Positions 16,113 to 24,654 of a stretch of 52,727 bases of DNA are shown one piece after another (the first letter of the stretch is position 1; each line of letters opens with the position of its first letter). Where the stretch lies: positions 1 to 52,727 of the forward strand of contig CAZUCI010000012.1 of assembly GCA_964619485.1 (NCBI GenBank). Reading direction: 5' to 3'. The notes beneath the pieces were generated by a model. That model searched no databases. It was given only the letters and a program-made list of their open reading frames with translations, and had not been told where the DNA came from. This DNA is from UBA2882 sp964619485 (GTDB lineage: Bacteria > Bacillota > Clostridia > Lachnospirales > Lachnospiraceae). Position numbers and translations under genes: made by a program.

Positions 16113-18128
16113 TTACTGCACCTGATTACCAACTATCTTGTAATAAGATCTGGAGGTAATTTTAAATACACAATAGTAAATTGCTGTAAAGATCAGAATA
16201 GTCAAAATCAGACACCGGATAAACAGGCCTGTATTTGTCAGGTTTAAAAGTCCTAACAGTCTTCGTAACATTGGAAAAGCAGCGGTTACATGAACTGCGG
16301 CGGTGAGAATCGGCAGGAAAAAAACCATGCGCACCTGACTCTGAATGGAAGTCTTTACCTCCAGACTGCTCATGCCTACTTTTTCCATAATCTCATATCG
16401 CTCTTTATCATCATATCCTTCTGATATCTGCTTATAGAAGATAATCATAACAGTTACCATTAAGAACATGCTCCCAAGAAAAATGCCAAGGAAGAACAAC
16501 CCTCCATAAATTGTGTAGAATTCTTTTTTATTGGTCTGGCGGCCTTCCATATAGATATTGGTGCAATGCTCCAGCGTATTTTCCTGGATAATTGGTCTGA
16601 TGGCTTCTGCGCAGTTAATTTTTTCCTGAGTCGTACCATCGATATCCATACCAATCACATTCTGATAATCATTTGGCTGTTCTGAATAGCTTTCTCGTTG
16701 TATCTGGAAGAGCTTCTCCTCGGTCTCTTTTCCATCTACCACCACGTAATAATCACCATCAACCATGTTTGCCAGATACATATCCTGATCTGCCTCATAG
16801 AGAACGGTTCCCGCCACCGGGAATACCTCTCCCAAAATGATAATACTCTTTTCCTCATATGGTCTGGAGGCATAGACCCAAACGCTTCCCTCCGGCACTT
16901 TTTCTACACTTTTCTCGGAAAACTCTTTATCCAGAGCAATCAGATTTTCTCTTGTAATAATATTCACCAGCGCAGTGGTTCCGTCAATACGGTCATTGTC
17001 ACTTGCACTGAAATCACTGCCTTCATGGTCCATCAGCATATAAAAGTAAGCGTAGGCCGTAGAATCTGTTACTTCTCTTCCGTTTTCCTCAATCAAACCT
17101 CTCAGCTTTTCCTCCAACTGATCTGTGTCTGCCATGGCAGAATCAAAATCAGAATAGAGACAGATTTCCATGGGATATCTGGTGACAAGCTCATCATCCA
17201 CACCCATGTACATGCTGACTGTGGTGGAAATCATGACTAAAACCATGGTGGAAAGCACGCAGATGCTGGCAAGACCGGCTGCATTCTGCTTCATACGGTA
17301 AAGCATCCCGGAAACAGCTGTGTAATGCTTTTTGTTATAATAAAATTTCTTATTTTTACGAAGCGCCTTCAAAAGTGCAATGCTGCCGGCGGTAAACAGG
17401 AAGTAGGTTCCAAAAATTACCAGAACAACTGCCACAAAAAACATTGGCAAAACCGTCAGGGGTTTCTCGCTGGTAATAGCAATGAAATAAGCGGTTCCCA
17501 GACATGCTGCCCCTGCTATCGTCATAAGAAGCTTGGTTTTTGGCTCCTTTTCTCCCACATTTCCACCTCTGAGAAGCTCAATGGGATTGGCCAGCTTAAT
17601 CTGCATCATATTATAAAAAAGCGTCAGCAGGTAAAGCACTCCAAACACGATTAATGTAATTTCTACTCCCTGTTCTGCAATGGAAAAAGCAATACTTTCC
17701 TCAAAACCCAGAATACGATACAAAAGCATCAGCATCAATTTGGAAAAGAGAATTCCAATAAACAGACCACTTGCTATGGCAAGAAACGCAACAAACACTG
17801 TTTCCATTGCCAGAACTCTGGCAATATGCCTCTTTTCCATGCCAAGAATATTGTAAACCCCAATTTCCTTTTTTCTTCTCTTAATGATAAAGCTGTTGGT
17901 GTAAAACACAAAAATATAGGCGAAAATTGCAATAACAAATACACCCAGCCCAAGGATTGAGCGAAGTGACATCGCTCCCGGAATCTTTTTTAATCCCTCA
18001 TTATTATTGAGAAACATCATAAGATAAAACATCGCCACCGTCATAATTCCCGACAGAATGTAAGGAATATAGAGCGGCTTGTTATTCTTCATATTGGTTT
18101 TAGCAAGATTGATATATAATTTATTCAT
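16113..18128 (-). CDS. BceB-type ABC transporter permease
   Basis: 671 residues with the BceB layout: about ten membrane helices, a FtsX-like segment early on, and one large extracellular domain (about 300-530) between helices 7 and 8. Landmarks are FIIKRRKKEIGVYNILGMEK near residue 80 and, near the end, the paired SEGYDDKERYEIMEKVGM stretch. BceAB-type systems sense and remove peptide antibiotics such as bacitracin and signal to a partner kinase. I take ATG 18128, spaced well after AGGTGG; GTG 18140 and ATG 18134 are alternatives. It overlaps the end of the ATPase gene. The matching two-component system is at 29538-31222. Confidence 0.9.
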   Translation of the reverse strand: MNKLYINLAKTNMKNNKPLYIPYILSGIMTVAMFYLMMFLNNNEGLKKIPGAMSLRSILGLGVFVIAIFAYIFVFYTNSFIIKRRKKEIGVYNILGMEKRHIARVLAMETVFVAFLAIASGLFIGILFSKLMLMLLYRILGFEESIAFSIAEQGVEITLIVFGVLYLLTLFYNMMQIKLANPIELLRGGNVGEKEPKTKLLMTIAGAACLGTAYFIAITSEKPLTVLPMFFVAVVLVIFGTYFLFTAGSIALLKALRKNKKFYYNKKHYTAVSGMLYRMKQNAAGLASICVLSTMVLVMISTTVSMYMGVDDELVTRYPMEICLYSDFDSAMADTDQLEEKLRGLIEENGREVTDSTAYAYFYMLMDHEGSDFSASDNDRIDGTTALVNIITRENLIALDKEFSEKSVEKVPEGSVWVYASRPYEEKSIIILGEVFPVAGTVLYEADQDMYLANMVDGDYYVVVDGKETEEKLFQIQRESYSEQPNDYQNVIGMDIDGTTQEKINCAEAIRPIIQENTLEHCTNIYMEGRQTNKKEFYTIYGGLFFLGIFLGSMFLMVTVMIIFYKQISEGYDDKERYEIMEKVGMSSLEVKTSIQSQVRMVFFLPILTAAVHVTAAFPMLRRLLGLLNLTNTGLFIRCLILTILIFTAIYYCVFKITSRSYYKIVGNQVQ

Positions 18129-18888
18129 TTTCATCACCACCTGTTGTTAACACGGTCAAGGTATCCGATATTTTGGCATAAAGCTGTTCATTTGTCAGGT
18201 TTCCGCGGTATAACTGATGGAATACCTCACCATCCTTGATAAAAAGAATTCTGTTGGCGTGGCTTGCAGCCTTCGTACTGTGTGTAACCATCAAAATGGT
18301 CTGACCATCTTCATTAATCTGATTAAACAGACGGAGCAGTCCGTCCGTTGCCTTGGAGTCCAGTGCGCCTGTTGGCTCATCAGCCAGAATCAGCTCCGGT
18401 CTGGTAATCAGTGCCCTGGCAACAGCTGTTCTCTGCTTCTGTCCGCCGGAGACCTCGTATGGAAATTTCTCTAAAATGTCAGAGATAGCTAACTTCTGGG
18501 CAATTGGCTGTAAGCGCTTTTCCATTTCTAAATATCCTTCACCGGATAAAACCAATGGAAGAAAGATGTTATCTTTAATGGAGAAGTTATCTAATAGATT
18601 GAAGTCCTGAAATACAAATCCTAAATGATCTCTTCGGAAGGCTGAGATTTGTTTTTCTTTTAAGGAAACAAGATTTCTTCCATTTAAAAGAACTTCTCCT
18701 GATGTGGGTTTATCTAACGCTGCCAAGATATTTAACAGTGTTGTTTTTCCGGATCCGGATTCTCCCATGATGGCCACATATTCTCCATCCTCCACCGAAA
18801 AATTAATATTGGTCAGTGCCTGAACCTGATTTCCTCCAAAACGTGTCGTGTATATTTTCTTTAAATTATTGACTTCTAAAATTGACAT
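18121..18888 (-). CDS. BceA-type ABC transporter ATP-binding protein
   Basis: 255 residues with a complete ABC ATPase: Walker A GESGSGKTTLLN (about 39-50), Q-loop VFQDFNLLD, signature VSGGQKQRTAVARAL, Walker B LILADEPTGALD and H-loop MVTHSTKAASHA. It belongs to the MacB/LolD-like branch that pairs with FtsX-type permeases. AGGAGAG precedes the ATG. The stop overlaps the permease start, so both subunits are made together. Upstream lies a BceR-type operator and an activator-dependent-looking promoter with a good -10 and a poor -35. Confidence 0.93.
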   Translation of the reverse strand: MSILEVNNLKKIYTTRFGGNQVQALTNINFSVEDGEYVAIMGESGSGKTTLLNILAALDKPTSGEVLLNGRNLVSLKEKQISAFRRDHLGFVFQDFNLLDNFSIKDNIFLPLVLSGEGYLEMEKRLQPIAQKLAISDILEKFPYEVSGGQKQRTAVARALITRPELILADEPTGALDSKATDGLLRLFNQINEDGQTILMVTHSTKAASHANRILFIKDGEVFHQLYRGNLTNEQLYAKISDTLTVLTTGGDENE

Positions 18889-18985
18889 TTTCTTTTCTCT
18901 CCTCTTTTACAATACGGATTTCAATCTGTTTTTGACGTCATATTTTTACAGATTGTTTATTTCCTGTTTTTCATTTTATGATGTC

Positions 18986-19014
18986 AGTATAACAAAAGGC
19001 CAAAACGTAAGCTA
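18986..19014 (-). promoter_or_regulatory. Candidate bceAB promoter with weak -35
   Basis: On the minus strand TATACT (18986-18991) is a good -10; 17 bases upstream the hexamer is TAGCTT, far from TTGACA. A weak -35 next to a regulator site is the usual design for a response-regulator-activated promoter. Confidence 0.55.
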
Positions 19015-19039
19015 TCGATTTAACTTACATTTTGGCCTT
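18996..19039. promoter_or_regulatory. 14-bp inverted repeat overlapping the bceAB promoter
   Basis: GGCCAAAACGTAAG (18998-19011) and CTTACATTTTGGCC (19024-19037) pair with one mismatch; AA/TT extends both arms. It overlaps the -35 position of the bceAB promoter. It could be a regulator site, or a terminator for the gene upstream, since T-rich sequence follows on both strands. Confidence 0.5.
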
Positions 19040-19042
19040 ATT

Positions 19043-19060
19043 TCTTACAGTTTTGTAAGA
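19043..19060. promoter_or_regulatory. BceR-type operator (TTACA-N4-TGTAA)
   Basis: TCTTACA GTTT TGTAAGA is a perfect inverted repeat with core TTACA (19045-19049), GTTT and TGTAA (19054-19058). The known consensus for BceR-like regulators is TNACA-N4-TGTAA. It lies about 160 bases upstream of the ATPase start and just behind the weak -35, the expected place for an activator. The regulator would be the product of 30551-31222. Confidence 0.75.
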
Positions 19061-19221
19061 TACATGTTTGCTATGAGCCACGGCAGACTAACAGTTGCAA
19101 ATTCATCAAAACCCACATTTCCACAAATATTTGAATTATAATTATAGTGTTTTCTCATTATGGCAATAATAAAATTTATTCCTTTTATCTCACTGTTTCC
19201 AGAGCATCATACAGATATGGA

Positions 19222-19398
19222 TCACGCATTCGTAGACTCCTTCATTTTGTATTTTTTATCAAGAAAACGCTTGGCATCTTCCATTGTAATCTCGCCTTTT
19301 TTCTCTTTTTCAATATATTTTTTAAACTCTTCTGTTGGCTCCAAACCGTCGACTTTTATCATTCCGATTGCATAATCCCATGCCTGTGAATTGTTCAT
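19222..19398 (-). CDS. Orphan VbhA-like antitoxin-domain protein
   Basis: 58 residues starting MNNSQAWDYAIGMIKVDGLE. The pattern GLEPTEEF...GEITMEDAKRFL matches the small antitoxin VbhA family, whose members block Fic AMP-transferases with an (S/T)xxxE(G/N) helix. Here that motif is degenerate (MIKVDG: Met for Ser/Thr, Asp for Glu) and no Fic gene is adjacent, so I doubt that it inhibits a Fic toxin. ATG 19398 is preceded by AAAGGAG; the longer frame has no ribosome site. Function unknown. Confidence 0.7.
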   Translation of the reverse strand: MNNSQAWDYAIGMIKVDGLEPTEEFKKYIEKEKKGEITMEDAKRFLDKKYKMKESTNA

Positions 19399-19516
19399 CA
19401 AATCACACTCCTTTGTTATACTTTTACACTTTTTTCTATTGTACCAATTATGAATTACTTTATCCACTACGGATTTCTTGATGTAAACCATATGCTATCC
19501 TGTTCCACACCTGCTT

Positions 19517-20305
19517 TTACCCCAGTGCCACATCCAACACCATCATCACAACAAATCCCACCAGGATTCCCACTGTCGCCAGATGCTTGTTATCCCGGAA
19601 GGATTCCGGAATTAACTCGGAGCATACCACTGAAATCATGGCGCCTGCAGAAAAGGAGAGCGCCAGGGGCAACGCCAGCTGAACGCGCAATGCAAACAAT
19701 GCACCAAGAACTCCCGCTATAGGCTCGACGATACCTGAAAACTGGCCAATGAGAAAGCTCTTTGCTCTGCTTGCGCCCTCTCTTCTCAGAGGCATCGCCA
19801 CACAGGTTCCCTCTGGAAAATTCTGAATACCAATTCCTATGGCAAGCATGATGGCACCTATTAAACTGGACTGGCTTGCACTGACTCCGGCATTTCCAAA
19901 AGCAACACCCACAGCCAAGCCTTCCGGAATATTATGCATGGTCACTGCAGTGACCAGTAAAATACATCGTTTCTTTCCATACTCTTTTGCCTGATTTTTC
20001 AGCGTTTTTCCTAAAAGCACATCTGACAGCATGATAAAGATTCCACCCAGGGCAAATCCCGCCGCTGCCATTAATGCCGCATTCTGATGGAGCTTTTCCG
20101 ATAAAACAATAGCCGGCTCCAACAGTGACCAGTACGAGGCCGCTATCATAACGCCGGCAGAAACTCCCATCATGAGATCTAATATTTTTTGCGGGACATT
20201 CTTAAACAAAAAGACAAGCGCTGCCCCCAGAACAGTAATGCTATAAGTAAAAAGAGTTGCCAATAATCCCTGACACACAGGATGAAGCTCTAAAAACAAA
20301 GTCAT
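19517..20305 (-). CDS. ZIP-family metal transporter
   Basis: 262 residues, about eight membrane helices. Helix IV/V metal-binding motifs are clear: TMHNIPEGLAVGVAFGNA and GIQNFPEGTCVAMPLRREG, the HNxPEG/xNFPEG pair that binds Zn2+ or Fe2+ in ZIP proteins. An N-terminal segment contains LMMGVSAGVMIAASYWSLLEPA. Length and motifs match ZupT/GufA-like members. It imports divalent metal into the cytoplasm. The ribosome site is weak (GAAGG at a long distance). No metal regulator box was identified upstream. Confidence 0.9.
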   Translation of the reverse strand: MTLFLELHPVCQGLLATLFTYSITVLGAALVFLFKNVPQKILDLMMGVSAGVMIAASYWSLLEPAIVLSEKLHQNAALMAAAGFALGGIFIMLSDVLLGKTLKNQAKEYGKKRCILLVTAVTMHNIPEGLAVGVAFGNAGVSASQSSLIGAIMLAIGIGIQNFPEGTCVAMPLRREGASRAKSFLIGQFSGIVEPIAGVLGALFALRVQLALPLALSFSAGAMISVVCSELIPESFRDNKHLATVGILVGFVVMMVLDVALG

Positions 20306-20409
20306 AAATACACTTCTTTACCTTCTTCATAACTATCCTATGCGCCTGAAATTTTTTGGCAACTTTTCTAAATTTATTCACTTTTATAGATTTTATTACT
20401 GTTTTTCTT

Positions 20410-22011
20410 CTATAACACGTTTAATAATCCACTGATTCCTTCTTTATCATAAATATCGCGGTAGTAGACAACCTCATCCTGAATCAGATCATCAATAACT
20501 CTCATTCCTAATAATTCAACGGGAGCCTTGTCATCTGTCATAATGTATTCACCGGCTTCGTAAGGAATAATCGTGGAGGAAACCTTTTCCATCATTGCTG
20601 AAAGCTCTTCGTTGGAAATTGTTTCTCTCTCAAGATTCATCCGCTCAATCATATCCGGATTGTTGGATGCAAAGAGCTCTCTGTTGGTGGCATTCTTCAC
20701 ATCGACGGTATAAACCTCCGGAAAAATACTGGAAATGGTATCTGCAAGGTACTGGTTAATATTTCCTTCTTCATTACCTCGCATATTCATATTGACCACC
20801 ATCACACCGTCCTCTGTCAGATGGTCACGAACATCTGAAAAAAATTCAACAGAAGACATTTGAAAAGGGATGGTAATATCCTGATAGGCATCTACCATAA
20901 TGACATCATATTTCTGGTCAACTGCATTGAGGTAGGCACGACCATCATAGGTAGTCACCTTCACATCATCGGAAAGCTCAAAATACTCTTTTGCCAGATC
21001 GGTAATCTTTTCATCAATTTCCACGCCCTCCACATTGATGTGGTCAAAGTAACGCTCACACTGTGTTGCATAGGTTCCTGTTCCCATTCCGAGAATCAGC
21101 ACATCCAAATCTTCTTTTTCCTGAATTCCCGCCATCAATGGGGCTGCCATGGCATAATCATAATACATGCCTGTCAGCTGTTCCTCTTTCTCCAGAACCG
21201 ACTGAACACCAAAGAGAACATTGGTAGACAGTAGAACCTGCTTCTCATCTTCTTTTACCTGAAGATAGTTGTAGATGGATTCCCCTTCAAAAGCCAAATC
21301 ATTTTCCCAAAAGGCAAATCCGCTTGTGGTTCCCAGGACAGAGCAAAGCAAAAAGGCAACAGCTCCAACTACAAGCTTTCCTTTTTTACTTTTGGTACTG
21401 ATAAAGTAAATAACTGCCAGAAGGAAAAGAACTCCGGCAAAAATCAGAAAGGTCACTGCGGTTCCAACTGCCGGAATCGTTACAAAGGTTGGCAGAAAGG
21501 TTCCAATAATGCTGCCTATGGTATTGAAGGCTCCCAAATTTCCTACGGTCTTTCCGTTATCGTCCAGACTGTCCACAGAATATTTAACCAGGGAAGGTGT
21601 CACTGTTCCCAGCAAAAACAGCGGAAATACAAAAATAATCATACAGGCCGCAAAGGCTGCAATAACAAGGAAATTATTGCTGACCGTGAAAATCAAAAGC
21701 CCGGATATTCCAATAATAATATACTTTCCCACCACCGGTATTGCTGCGATCCAAATGGAAGCAATCAGGATTCTCTTATACAGCGTGTCCGGATTTGGAT
21801 TTTTATCTGCCGTCCGTCCTCCGTAAATATTGCCCAGTGCCATGGCAATCATAATGGTACCGATAATGATTGTCCACACAATCTGTGAGGAGCTGAAGTA
21901 CGGTGCCAGCAGTCTGCTTGCTCCCAACTCCACCGCCATAACTGCCATTCCGGCAAAGAACTCCGTCATGTACAGATACAGCTTATTTGATAAAATTGAT
22001 TTCTGCGTCAT
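20410..22011 (-). CDS. Fused MFS-like / spermidine-synthase-like protein
   Basis: 533 residues. The first 220 form about seven membrane helices, starting YLYMTEFFAGMAVMAVELGA; the conserved ELGASRLLAPYFSSS is typical of this fused family. The C-terminal half is a SpeE-like Rossmann domain: LILGMGTGTYATQCERYF, then VEGVEIDEKITDLAKEYF and YDVIMVDAYQD. Whether such fusions make polyamines is uncertain, because many lack the full putrescine site. AAGGGG precedes the ATG. No speD or polyamine gene is adjacent, so the substrate and any transport role are open. Confidence 0.88.
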   Translation of the reverse strand: MTQKSILSNKLYLYMTEFFAGMAVMAVELGASRLLAPYFSSSQIVWTIIIGTIMIAMALGNIYGGRTADKNPNPDTLYKRILIASIWIAAIPVVGKYIIIGISGLLIFTVSNNFLVIAAFAACMIIFVFPLFLLGTVTPSLVKYSVDSLDDNGKTVGNLGAFNTIGSIIGTFLPTFVTIPAVGTAVTFLIFAGVLFLLAVIYFISTKSKKGKLVVGAVAFLLCSVLGTTSGFAFWENDLAFEGESIYNYLQVKEDEKQVLLSTNVLFGVQSVLEKEEQLTGMYYDYAMAAPLMAGIQEKEDLDVLILGMGTGTYATQCERYFDHINVEGVEIDEKITDLAKEYFELSDDVKVTTYDGRAYLNAVDQKYDVIMVDAYQDITIPFQMSSVEFFSDVRDHLTEDGVMVVNMNMRGNEEGNINQYLADTISSIFPEVYTVDVKNATNRELFASNNPDMIERMNLERETISNEELSAMMEKVSSTIIPYEAGEYIMTDDKAPVELLGMRVIDDLIQDEVVYYRDIYDKEGISGLLNVL

Positions 22012-22189
22012 TTTTCTTTTCCCCTTCTTTTGGTTTCACTTAGCTAAGCTTTTTACTGTTAGTTTACTACATGAAGTTAACTCCAAGTCAAGGAAATTTA
22101 CAGTTTTTTGTGATTTCATTATAATATCAGTGCAATTTCATGTTCTATTTCAAAATCTTTTGCTGTTATCTTACAATTAATTGTATAAA

Positions 22190-22807
22190 TTACAGTACGC
22201 TATATATTTTGCCCCGACTTTTTTGTACCAATTCTCCCTTTCGTTCAAAAAGCTCTCCCACCGTGACAAACGTAAAGCCCTGCTTTTGCAATTCAGGAAT
22301 AATGGTATTCAGTGCTTCCACCGTATGATCATTTCCTTCAAAATCATGGAGAAGAACAATGGCTCCATCCACAGCCTGATTTAACACGCTGTCGATTCTC
22401 TCTTTTGCAGAAACCTCTGAAACCCAGTCATCAGATGCCTGTCCGCAGATAAAAGGCATATCAATCACTTCATACATCAAATCGTTGACATCTATGTAGG
22501 GCGGGCGGAAAAAAACAGGTTTCTTTCCAGTGACCTCTTCAATTTTTGCAGTGGTTTTATCTATTTCCTCCCGGATTTCGTCTTCCGTCAGCTGATCCAT
22601 ATGCAGATGCTGCCAGGAGTGATTGTTAATTTCACAGCCCAATTCCAATTCCCTTTGAATAACCGGGATTGTCTCTTCCGTAATCTGCTGTCCTATCAGG
22701 AAAAAGGATGCTTTTACATGATGCCTTTCCAATAAATCCAAAACTTCCAGGGATGTTGTCGTATTCGGACCATCATCAAAGGTCAGTGCGATTATTTTTT
22801 CACTCAT
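22190..22807 (-). CDS. Polysaccharide deacetylase (NodB domain)
   Basis: 205 residues, a single NodB domain. Motif 1 is ALTFDDGPN with the catalytic Asp pair, motif 2 NHSWQHLHMD supplies the two metal His, motif 3 RPPYID, and the late LLHDFEGND gives the catalytic His. The family removes acetyl groups from peptidoglycan or chitin-like glycans. No signal peptide or membrane anchor is visible, since catalytic motif 1 starts at residue 7; AAGGAGG sits right before this ATG, so the start is firm. Either the protein acts inside the cell or it leaves by another route. Confidence 0.9.
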   Translation of the reverse strand: MSEKIIALTFDDGPNTTTSLEVLDLLERHHVKASFFLIGQQITEETIPVIQRELELGCEINNHSWQHLHMDQLTEDEIREEIDKTTAKIEEVTGKKPVFFRPPYIDVNDLMYEVIDMPFICGQASDDWVSEVSAKERIDSVLNQAVDGAIVLLHDFEGNDHTVEALNTIIPELQKQGFTFVTVGELFERKGELVQKSRGKIYSVL

Positions 22808-22857
22808 TTACTTTCCTCCTTAAAGGGTTTGTATGGTTAAAAGGTTCAGTTTATTGT

Positions 22858-23241
22858 TTAGGCCATGTATAACACCAAAACGGCAATCCAATAGTAACCA
22901 GATAAGCCGCTGTTATAGTACCCGGCATAACCTGAATATCCTGTTATTAAGAAGATATATCCGAACCAGCGGTCACAAATCATTTTTGAATTATGCTGTT
23001 GTTCTTTCCCTTTTCTTTCCTGCGTTGCTTGTTCTGCATGGTATTTCTATGGTTCACCCAATTCAGATAGACTGATTTGAAATATTGCCGCTAATTCTGT
23101 AAGGTTTTTGGCCGTAGGCTCACTTTGGTCTGTTTCCCACTTTGAAACAGCCTGCCTGCTGACATCTAATTGCTTGGCAACGTACTCTTGCGATAATTTC
23201 AATTCTTTTCTTTTGGCGCTGATCTTTTCTCCTAATGACAT
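22858..23241 (-). pseudogene. XRE regulator with membrane tail, split by in-frame TAG
   Basis: AAAGGAGG precedes ATG 23241. The first 64 residues are a Cro/CI-type HTH (GEKISAKRKELKLSQEYV, then VSRQAVSKWETDQSEPT) ending SLSELGEP at a TAG (23047-23049). In the same frame the sequence then continues KYHAEQATQERKGKEQQ and a hydrophobic segment (FGYIFLITGYSGYAGYY, YYWIAVLVLYMA) to TAA at 22858. An XRE domain followed by membrane helices is a common clostridial architecture, also seen in the neighbouring 23775-24515 gene. So the amber codon probably interrupts a once-longer gene; the HTH part alone may still be made. Confidence 0.65.
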
Positions 23242-23329
23242 ATTGCTCGCCTCCTTTGATCTGATTCTATTAAAAATCGCTGTTGCACGCCACCAACTAT
23301 GCGTCAACCATCAGTTGCTTTAACCAATG

Positions 23330-23767
23330 TTATTCAAAATATCCATTCAAATAATCAGCCGTGTCCTCACTCACTTCAAAAGTCATATCGAACCCGCCGA
23401 TTTCAAAACTGATGTAAGCTCCATTGTATAGGGTAATGGTAGCAATATCATATAGTGTTCCATCGGTGTCCGTCTGCCCCAGTTTGATTGTTTCCTCTTG
23501 TGATAATCCAAAAGAACCAATTTCAGACACTTTATCTGGCAGCGTTTTTAATTCCCATTGGTCTAAATCCAGCGTCGAAACAAAATCTTCTATTTCCTCT
23601 GTATCAGTAATTGTATCAATAACTTCCGATGTATCAGAAGAGATAACAGCTATTTCCTGTGCCTTTGAAATATCATCTCCATAATCGGAAGCATTTGTAT
23701 TTTCGTTGGCTTGACAGCCACAAAGAAGTGTCAGTATTGCCACTAATGTAATCAATATCTTTTTCAT
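23330..23767 (-). CDS. Hypothetical lipoprotein
   Basis: 145 residues. The signal MKKILITLVAILTLLCGC ends in a lipobox-like LLCGC. The mature part is acidic and beta-rich (VISSDTSEVIDTITDTEEIE; AYISFEIGGFDMTFEVSEDT). No family recognised; the layout resembles small extracytoplasmic sensor-like lipoproteins. ATG 23767 follows GTGAGGA and lies seven bases after the stop of the upstream XRE-membrane gene, which makes them an operon; I took it over the upstream Met because it starts the signal peptide. The orphan-like island composition suggests horizontal origin. Confidence 0.75.
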   Translation of the reverse strand: MKKILITLVAILTLLCGCQANENTNASDYGDDISKAQEIAVISSDTSEVIDTITDTEEIEDFVSTLDLDQWELKTLPDKVSEIGSFGLSQEETIKLGQTDTDGTLYDIATITLYNGAYISFEIGGFDMTFEVSEDTADYLNGYFE

Positions 23768-23774
23768 AATATCC

Positions 23775-24515
23775 TCACTTTCCTTTTTGGCGATAGACTT
23801 CATTCATAATCAAGAGCCGATAGGCACGAACAAGGCCAGACATATAAATACATAAAAATGTTCCAATTCCTGCAACAACCATTCCCGAAGCTAAAGCAAT
23901 CGCATCTGCAAAGAGTAATTCTGCCGGAACAGTTAAAGGGAAAAATAGAAAGCCCAATGCAATTAAGGCAATTCCGATTAAGTTAAATAGTTGAAGGAAT
24001 TTCTTTTTCTCTGCGTATGCCGTATTTAATTCCGCCTTTACAGTCTTGTCAAACAGCAGTGGTTCCTTCCAGAGTTTTCTATATGGATTATCTGTTAATT
24101 TGACAGAGAACAAGAGAACAATTCCTGCAATCAATATCAGCATAAATAGGAGCATGGAAATATCTGATAGCATAAATGAAAGTGCAAGGCTTCCAACCAT
24201 AATACCTACGGCAATCGCAATTTTAAGATACTTCCTCTTTTGATATAAAAGGAAACCATCTGCCATTTCCCGGCTTACATATATTCCTTGCTCCGCAGCG
24301 GATTCCGGTGCCTGTGTACCTTCCTCATTCAATAAATAGTCAAGTGTCACATTAAAGATTTTGCTCATGCGAACAATCTTGTCTGTTTCCGGATAGCCAT
24401 TATCACGTTCCCATTTACTGATAGCCTGTCTGGATACACCTAACTGATAGGATAATTCCTCCTGTGACAGTCCGGCTTCTTTTCGCAGCTTTTGTATTTT
24501 TTCCCCAAAGGTCAT
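23775..24515 (-). CDS. XRE-family regulator with membrane domain
   Basis: 246 residues. An N-terminal Cro/CI HTH (GEKIQKLRKEAGLSQEEL, SRQAISKWERDNGYPET) is joined to four or five membrane helices from about residue 105 (AIAVGIMVGSLALSFML, LFMLILIAGIVLLFSV, LIGIALIALGFLFFPL, GMVVAGIGTFLCIYM). Such proteins are likely membrane-tethered repressors, possibly autoregulatory. AAAGGAGG precedes the ATG. It heads an operon with the lipoprotein and the split XRE gene. An inverted repeat lies upstream at 24576-24608. Confidence 0.88.
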   Translation of the reverse strand: MTFGEKIQKLRKEAGLSQEELSYQLGVSRQAISKWERDNGYPETDKIVRMSKIFNVTLDYLLNEEGTQAPESAAEQGIYVSREMADGFLLYQKRKYLKIAIAVGIMVGSLALSFMLSDISMLLFMLILIAGIVLLFSVKLTDNPYRKLWKEPLLFDKTVKAELNTAYAEKKKFLQLFNLIGIALIALGFLFFPLTVPAELLFADAIALASGMVVAGIGTFLCIYMSGLVRAYRLLIMNEVYRQKGK

Positions 24516-24575
24516 ATCAGTGTCCTCCTTTCGCTACCAGCATACGATTTTTACCGATAGCATACCACCAAAATA

Positions 24576-24608
24576 CGGTTGCAACTACGCAACGGCGGGT
24601 TGCAACCG
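24576..24608. promoter_or_regulatory. Inverted repeat upstream of the XRE-membrane operon
   Basis: CGGTTGCAAC (24576-24585) and GTTGCAACCG (24599-24608) are a perfect inverted pair; each contains the 6-base palindrome TTGCAA. It lies 60-95 bases before the XRE start. A candidate autoregulatory site; the direct repeat AGCATAC, twice within 30 bases closer to the gene, is another. Confidence 0.5.
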
Positions 24609-24654
24609 CAGATTCCGTCTGGATTGTGTTTTTCCTTTCCGCTTTTATATACAT

